In this document: piece by piece, positions 5,673 through 10,237 of the stretch
Numbering within the stretch: the first letter of the stretch is position 1
Layout of the letters: every line of letters begins with the position of its first letter
Assembly: GCA_902766655.1 (NCBI GenBank)
Contig: CACXEL010000470.1
Span: forward strand, 1 to 10,237
Direction of reading: 5' to 3'
DNA length: 10,237 bases
From: an uncultured Lachnospiraceae bacterium
GTDB taxonomy: Bacteria > Bacillota > Clostridia > Lachnospirales > Lachnospiraceae
Program-made: the position numbers and the translations under genes
Notes under the pieces: generated by a model
What the model was told of the DNA's origin: nothing
The model's database searches: none
The model's input: the letters and a program-made list of their open reading frames with translations, nothing else

Positions 5673-7811
5673 ATGTCACAGGATGAACTACTGAATAAGG
5701 AAGAAAAGGTCGCCGGGGACAGATCGGGTGCTGCCGGAATGGAGCGTCGGCCGGTACACCGGACAGGGAGCAGCCAGGGCAAGAGCAGCCGTCCGGCCCA
5801 CAGGACGGCCGGCAGTCCGGGCAAGGGCAGCCATCCGGACGGCACAGCTGGCGGGACACATCCCCGGAAGAAGACTTCCCGCAGCGGCGGCGAAAAACCG
5901 CACAGGGAACGGGAAGAGCCGGATAGCAAGTTCACGGTCGGTGAGACACTGCCGGATGCGGACGAAACCGACGAAGAGTACGAGGAGAGAAGGCGGAGAA
6001 GGGCCAAACGCCGGGAGGAAGCAAAGCGGAGAAAGCGCAGGGTCATCATGATCCGGCGGGTCCTGGCCGGTGCGGCCTGCCTGCTGGTCCTGTTGATCCT
6101 CATTTTCGGCATCCGCGCTATCGCACGGCGGAACAAGAAGGTCGATGTTCCCGGGGAGGACGTGGTGGTCGATAATCCGGAGTCCGCCGGGAACGGCGGA
6201 GGGGCGGAGTCAGGGACAGCCATCCTGGAGCCGACCAGCACGCCCACACCGATTCCGACTCCGACTCCGATTCCGGATATACCCTTCAATCCCCAGGCGA
6301 CGGAGAACACGAAGGCGACCAACCTGATCTCTTCCACCGAGGTCATGCACAACGGAGAGTCGATCGACGACCGGGAATCCAGGGCGCCCTGGTTCTCATT
6401 TGACTTCGGCGTCGGCTCGGAGTATACGGACATGGAGGGCATCATCACCTTCCGCGGCAACAATTTCCGTGACAGCGCCCAGTACGGGACCGCCGAGATG
6501 TCCGACTATACCATTTCCAAGGTCTGGGAGCGGGAGACCGGCTCGCTGGAGTACAACGGCCACGTGTGGAGCGGCAACGGCTGGACCGGCCAGCCCCTCA
6601 TCGTCAGATGGCCGGAAGCCACCAAACAGGCGATGAATCTGTACGACTCCGCCAAGGCCAAACAGGACCTGGTCGAGGTCATTTACGCCAGCATGGACGG
6701 CTATATCTATTTCACGGATCTTGAGACAGGCGAGAAGACCCGCGATTCCATGTACGTGGGCTGGACCTTCAAGGGAGCCGGTGCTCTGGATCCCAGAGGG
6801 TACCCGATCCTCTACGTCGGGGCGGGCTACAACAGCGAGGAGGGCGTTTCCAGAGTCTTCATCATCAATCTGCTGGACTGCTCCGTCATGTACACCTTCG
6901 GAAATCTGGACAGCTTCTCCCTCCGCGGAACCCTGAGCTATTTCGACTCCTCCGCCCTGGTGGATGCGGCGACGGATACCCTGGTCTACCCGGGCGAGAA
7001 CGGCATCCTCTATTTCCTGAAGCTGAATTCGAATTACGATGAGTCGGCAGGCACCCTCTCCATCGACCCCGGTCCCATGACCAAGTGGCGCTATCGGGGC
7101 CATCGGTCCGGCGATGAGAAATACTGGCTGGGCATGGAGGACAGCTGCTGCATCTATAAGGGATACCTGTTCGTGTGCGACAACGGCGGCCATCTCATGT
7201 GCATCAATCTGAAGACCCTTCGGGTGGTCTGGGCCCAGGATATCCTGGACGACTCCAACGGCTCGCCGGTCCTCTCCATCGAGGACAATCACCTCTATCT
7301 CTATATCAGCACCTCCTTCCACCTGGGCTGGCGGAGCGATACCACGGCGACGATTCCCATCTGGAAGATTGACGCCGAGAACGGAGAGATCGTCTGGCAC
7401 ACCGACTACGAGTGCTACTCCGAGAGCGGCGTTTCCGGCGGCGTTCAGTCCACGGCTGCCGTCGGTAAAAATGAACTCAGCGACTACGTCTATGTGACGG
7501 TCTCCAGGGTCGGGGACCTCTACGAGGGCGTCCTCACCTGCCTTGACAAGAAGACGGGCGATATTGTATGGGAGCACAAGGGTGTCTATACCTGGTCCTC
7601 GCCGGTATGCGTCTACAACGCGGACGGCAGCGGCGCGGTCCTCTACTTCACCTTCGACGGAAAGGGCTTCCTGCTGGACGGCGCTACGGGCGAAGTCAGG
7701 TCTGAGATCCTTCTGGAGAACGGCTCTGTCGAGGCATCGCCGGCTGTCTTTGAAAACAAGGTGGTCATCGGTACCAGAGACTGCCGTATCTACGGCCTGC
7801 AGCTGAACTGA
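5673..7811 (+). CDS. Membrane-anchored PQQ-type beta-propeller protein
   Basis: A 712-residue protein. ATG 5673 is chosen because AGGGAG (5661-5666) sits six bases before it; the in-frame GTG at 5646 has no such site. Residues 1-125 are hydrophilic and highly charged, with two 14-residue repeats and a strongly basic run (about 105-124, ERRRRRAKRREEAKRRKRR). One membrane segment follows (about 129-148), then a Gly-rich and Pro-Thr linker (TPIPTPTPIP, 192-201). The positive-inside rule puts the tail in the cytoplasm and the rest outside. From about 240 onward, blades of PQQ/quinoprotein type are recognisable by hydrophobic strand plus D/N-x-x-T-G turns: GYIYFTDLETGE, GHLMCINLKTLRVVWA, IWKIDAENGEIVWH, LTCLDKKTGDIVWEH, GFLLDGATGEV and a final CRIYGLQL. 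I see no evidence that it binds PQQ; such folds usually serve as binding scaffolds. It probably shares a transcript with the protease 65 bases downstream. Confidence 0.85.
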   Translation: MSQDELLNKEEKVAGDRSGAAGMERRPVHRTGSSQGKSSRPAHRTAGSPGKGSHPDGTAGGTHPRKKTSRSGGEKPHREREEPDSKFTVGETLPDADETDEEYEERRRRRAKRREEAKRRKRRVIMIRRVLAGAACLLVLLILIFGIRAIARRNKKVDVPGEDVVVDNPESAGNGGGAESGTAILEPTSTPTPIPTPTPIPDIPFNPQATENTKATNLISSTEVMHNGESIDDRESRAPWFSFDFGVGSEYTDMEGIITFRGNNFRDSAQYGTAEMSDYTISKVWERETGSLEYNGHVWSGNGWTGQPLIVRWPEATKQAMNLYDSAKAKQDLVEVIYASMDGYIYFTDLETGEKTRDSMYVGWTFKGAGALDPRGYPILYVGAGYNSEEGVSRVFIINLLDCSVMYTFGNLDSFSLRGTLSYFDSSALVDAATDTLVYPGENGILYFLKLNSNYDESAGTLSIDPGPMTKWRYRGHRSGDEKYWLGMEDSCCIYKGYLFVCDNGGHLMCINLKTLRVVWAQDILDDSNGSPVLSIEDNHLYLYISTSFHLGWRSDTTATIPIWKIDAENGEIVWHTDYECYSESGVSGGVQSTAAVGKNELSDYVYVTVSRVGDLYEGVLTCLDKKTGDIVWEHKGVYTWSSPVCVYNADGSGAVLYFTFDGKGFLLDGATGEVRSEILLENGSVEASPAVFENKVVIGTRDCRIYGLQLN
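5748..5831 (+). repeat. Two 14-residue tandem repeats in the propeller protein's cytoplasmic tail
   Basis: The units RPVHRTGSSQGKSS and RPAHRTAGSPGKGS are adjacent and identical at nine of 14 positions; a decayed third unit (HPDGTAGG) follows. The 42-base DNA units are recognisably related, consistent with local duplication. The unit is basic and Ser/Gly-rich, so a flexible nucleic-acid- or envelope-polymer-contacting tail is possible but unproven. Confidence 0.7.
6249..6278 (+). repeat. Hexameric CCGAYT repeat coding a Pro-Thr/Ile linker
   Basis: Five near-identical hexamers (CCGATT, CCGACT, CCGACT, CCGATT, CCGGAT) encode alternating proline with Ile or Thr, forming an extended spacer between the membrane helix and the propeller. 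Such a tract can change length by slippage in steps of two residues without breaking the frame. Confidence 0.7.
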
Positions 7812-7876
7812 TCAGGTCTTTTGGAAATGCAGACACCGGGCTGTACCGGGTCCAAGGAGTAAAAAGGGGGAAAACA

Positions 7877-10237
7877 ATGGCAGACAACAGGCCTCAGGGC
7901 AGAAAGAAAAATGTTACTTCCGGCGGGACCGGCGTCCACAAGCGCGGGTCGGGTCTGGGCACGGGTCCGGTCGGATCCCCGAACGGATATAATGGGCAGA
8001 ACAACGGCGGCAGGAAGGGCCCTTCCAGGGCGGCCATCGGCGGCGGACTCAGTTTGCCGGTCATCATTATCATGATCGTCGTTTATCTGTTGGGCGGTGG
8101 CGGCGGGAGCACCTCTTCCGGCACCTCCTCCGGCCACGATCAGTACAACAATACCCAGTCTTCGGGTTCCCAGACTTCGGGCTCTCAGTCCGAGGGTACC
8201 GAGTCCGCTGGCAGCGCTCATAGCGGCAGCAGTGCGAACAGCATGCTCTCCAGTGCCTCAGCGCCCAGTGAGGCGACCTCTTACACCGGCGTGGACAGCA
8301 CGGTGGCTGACGGCGCCCGTGATAAGCGCACCGTCATCGCCGGCAACGGGAAGGACGAAGTCACCCTCATGGTCTACATGTGCGGGACCGACCTGGAGTC
8401 CAGGAACGGCATGGCCTCCTCCGACCTGCAGGAGATGGCCTCCGCCGATTTCGGGGACAACGTGAAGATCATCGTCTACACCGGCGGGTGCAACGGTTGG
8501 AAGATCCAGGGCATTTCCAGCTCCGTCAACCAGATCTATCAGGTCGTGAACGGCGGACTCAAAAAGCTGGTCTCCGACGACGGGCAGAAGCCCATGACGG
8601 ATCCGGCGACACTGTCCTCCTTCATCCGGTGGACAGCCGCCAATTATCCGGCCAACCGCTATGAGCTCATTCTCTGGGACCACGGCGGCGGATCGGTCAC
8701 CGGCTACGGCTACGATGAGAAATACAGGAACGCAGGCTCCATGACCCTGGCCGGCATCAACAAGGCCCTGAAGGATGGCGGCGTCACCTTTGATTTCGTC
8801 GGTTTCGACGCCTGCCTCATGGCTACGGCGGAGACGGCCCTCATGCTCGATCCCTACGCGGACTACATGATCGCCTCCGAGGAGACGGAGCCCGGCATCG
8901 GCTGGTACTACACCAACTGGCTCAACGCCCTGGGCAAGAACACGTCCCTGCCGACGCTTGACATTGGCAAGCGCATAGTCGACGATTTCGTCAGCACCTG
9001 CAACCAGAGATGCCGCGGCCAGAAGACCACCCTCTCGGTCATTGACCTGGCGGAGTTCGCCTACACGGTGCCGCCCACCCTCAACGCCTTCTCCAAGTCT
9101 ATTTCCGGTCTCATTTCGGAGAAGAACTACAAGGTGGTCTCCGACGCGCGCTTCAATTCCAGAGAGTTCGCTGCCAGCTCCAAGATCGACCAGGTCGACC
9201 TGGTCAACCTGGCCAGCAACGTGGGCAACAGCGAGGGCAAGGCCCTGGCGGATGCCCTGCAGGGCGCCATCAAGTACAACAAGACGTCCGCCAACATGAC
9301 CAACGCCTACGGCGTGTCCATCTACTTCCCCTACAGGAAGAGCACATACCTGGACAAGATCTGCAGCACCTACGACCAGATCGGTATGGATGCGGATTAC
9401 GCCAAGGCCATCCGCGAGTTCGCCAGCCTTGAGACCACCGGCCAGGTGGCTGCGGGCGGCAGCAGCGCGGACAGCGTGCTGTATTCTCTCTTCGGCAGCG
9501 GCGCCTCCTCCGGTTCCTCCGGCAGCAGCGATGAGATCGCAGCCCTGCTCGAAGCCTTCCTCGGCTCCGGCGGCAGGTCCCTTCCGGTGGAGGGATTTGA
9601 CCCGGCCGGCAGTGATTTCCTGACCGATCAGGCCCTGAGCGGTGAGGAGACGGCGGATTACCTGGCCGCCAACTATTTCGACACCTCCTACCTGGTCTGG
9701 GTCGGTGACAGCAGCAGCGGCTACTACCTGTCCATGCCGGAGAGTCAGTGGAGCATGGTCCATGACCTGGACCTCAACATGTTCTACGACGACGGTGAGG
9801 GCTACATCGACCTGGGTCTGGACAACGTGTTCTCATTTGACGAGGACGGAAACCTGATTCCGGAGATGGACAGGACCTGGATCTCCATCAACGGCCAGCC
9901 GGTGGCCTACTACCGCGAGAGCGCCATGCAGACGGCAGAGGAGGGATACGTCATCACCGGCCGCGTCCCGCTCTTCCTGAACGGGGAGCGCGCTGAACTC
10001 ATTCTCGTCTTTGATGCCGAAAATGAGGACGGCTACATCGCCGGTGCCACCTACGATTACAGCCTCGATGAGGAGGTGGACGTGGCGGCCAAGAACCTGA
10101 CCGAGCTCGAGGTCGGGGACACGCTGGAGTTCATCTGTGACTACTACACCTACAACGGCGATTATGTCGACAGCTATTACCTGGGCGAGCCGATGACGGT
10201 GACCGAGGATATGGTCATCAGCAACACGGACGTGGGC
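7877..10237 (+). CDS. Membrane-anchored clostripain-family (C11) cysteine protease, 3' end outside the window
   Basis: An open frame of 787 codons with no stop before the window end. ATG 7877 follows AAAAAGGGGG (7861-7870). Residues 1-52 are a basic Gly/Asn-rich tail; one hydrophobic segment follows (about 53-72, with LPVIIIMIVVYLL), then a Ser/Gly/Gln linker to about 135. The peptidase domain runs from about 160 (VTLMVYMCGTDLE) to about 515. ILWDHGGG (H269) and GFDACLMA (C313) give the His/Cys pair of clan CD peptidase C11, and ASEETEPGIGW (333-343) is the conserved stretch after it. GVSIYFPY (479-486) closes the fold. Family members usually cleave after Arg or Lys; specificity here is not deducible. 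A Ser/Gly linker (540-552) leads to a C-terminal region from about 590 rich in acidic, aromatic beta-strand-like sequence, likely a beta-sandwich domain. Known clostripain is secreted; this one should stay tethered outside the cell. Confidence 0.9.
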   Translation, partial: MADNRPQGRKKNVTSGGTGVHKRGSGLGTGPVGSPNGYNGQNNGGRKGPSRAAIGGGLSLPVIIIMIVVYLLGGGGGSTSSGTSSGHDQYNNTQSSGSQTSGSQSEGTESAGSAHSGSSANSMLSSASAPSEATSYTGVDSTVADGARDKRTVIAGNGKDEVTLMVYMCGTDLESRNGMASSDLQEMASADFGDNVKIIVYTGGCNGWKIQGISSSVNQIYQVVNGGLKKLVSDDGQKPMTDPATLSSFIRWTAANYPANRYELILWDHGGGSVTGYGYDEKYRNAGSMTLAGINKALKDGGVTFDFVGFDACLMATAETALMLDPYADYMIASEETEPGIGWYYTNWLNALGKNTSLPTLDIGKRIVDDFVSTCNQRCRGQKTTLSVIDLAEFAYTVPPTLNAFSKSISGLISEKNYKVVSDARFNSREFAASSKIDQVDLVNLASNVGNSEGKALADALQGAIKYNKTSANMTNAYGVSIYFPYRKSTYLDKICSTYDQIGMDADYAKAIREFASLETTGQVAAGGSSADSVLYSLFGSGASSGSSGSSDEIAALLEAFLGSGGRSLPVEGFDPAGSDFLTDQALSGEETADYLAANYFDTSYLVWVGDSSSGYYLSMPESQWSMVHDLDLNMFYDDGEGYIDLGLDNVFSFDEDGNLIPEMDRTWISINGQPVAYYRESAMQTAEEGYVITGRVPLFLNGERAELILVFDAENEDGYIAGATYDYSLDEEVDVAAKNLTELEVGDTLEFICDYYTYNGDYVDSYYLGEPMTVTEDMVISNTDVG
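8159..8233 (+). repeat. Five-residue Gly-phased repeat in the protease linker
   Basis: Residues 95-119 form five units of five (SSGSQ, TSGSQ, SEGTE, SAGSA, HSGSS) with glycine always in third place. This gives a flexible stalk just outside the membrane segment. Similar low-complexity Ser/Gly sequence recurs at residues 540-552. Confidence 0.6.

Noticed and set aside
5594..6463. A 289-codon minus-strand frame rich in Ser and Pro
   Set aside because: It is antisense to the low-complexity start of the propeller gene; the repetitive composition mirrors the repeats on the coding strand.
6396..7577. A 393-codon open frame on the minus strand
   Set aside because: It is antisense to the beta-propeller coding sequence and arises from its codon bias; no domain is recognisable.
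7812..7876. Possible terminator between the propeller and protease genes
   Set aside because: ACCGGG occurs twice here but as a direct, not inverted, repeat; the best inverted match (TTGGA/TCCAA) is five bases over a long loop with no T run.
8258..9763. A 501-codon open frame on the minus strand
   Set aside because: It lies wholly opposite the clostripain-type gene, whose catalytic motifs are unmistakable. GC-rich third positions keep the antisense frame open; the translation is Gly/Val/Ala/Asp-rich with no recognisable motif and no credible ribosome binding site.

Overview
The window looks like a chromosomal stretch of a GC-rich Gram-positive anaerobe of the Clostridia, most likely in or near the Lachnospiraceae. 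This is inferred from strong AGGAGG-type ribosome binding sites, extended -10 promoters, a sigma factor/ABC operon of a style common in that group, a clostripain-family protease, and palindromic AGGGACG...CGTCCCT repeats. No species can be named from the sequence alone. All genes supported here are on the + strand; the long minus-strand reading frames are shadows of GC-rich coding sequence.

Layout. (1) 1-240: a palindromic repeat cut by the window edge (E1), an intrinsic-terminator-like hairpin, and the leader of the first operon. (2) 241-3265: a tightly packed four-gene operon with overlapping or nearly touching genes. It encodes an ECF-type sigma factor (TTG start), a six-segment membrane protein in the slot where an anti-sigma factor often sits, an ABC ATPase and an ABC-2-type permease. 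The last gene stops inside a second, nearly perfect palindrome (E2, 3263-3326) of the same family as E1, so the operon is bracketed by two copies. (3) 3393-5417: a monocistronic-looking gene for a large multi-pass membrane protein with features of GT-C glycosyltransferases, with its own weak extended -10 promoter and a downstream GC-rich terminator. (4) 5550-10237: a strong extended -10 promoter, then a single-pass membrane protein with an external PQQ-type beta-propeller, and 65 bases later a membrane-anchored clostripain-family (C11) protease that runs off the window. These two are probably co-transcribed.

How the genes may work together. The sigma/ABC operon reads as a self-contained regulatory and export unit: the sigma factor probably drives its own operon, and the two membrane proteins plus the ATPase probably form a transporter or sensor complex. 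The second half is envelope-directed: a probable lipid-linked-sugar-dependent transferase, a surface beta-propeller and a surface cysteine protease. The last two share one architecture (disordered basic cytoplasmic tail, one membrane helix, low-complexity linker, large extracellular domain), which suggests they work at the same place. A functional link between the two halves is not shown by the sequence.
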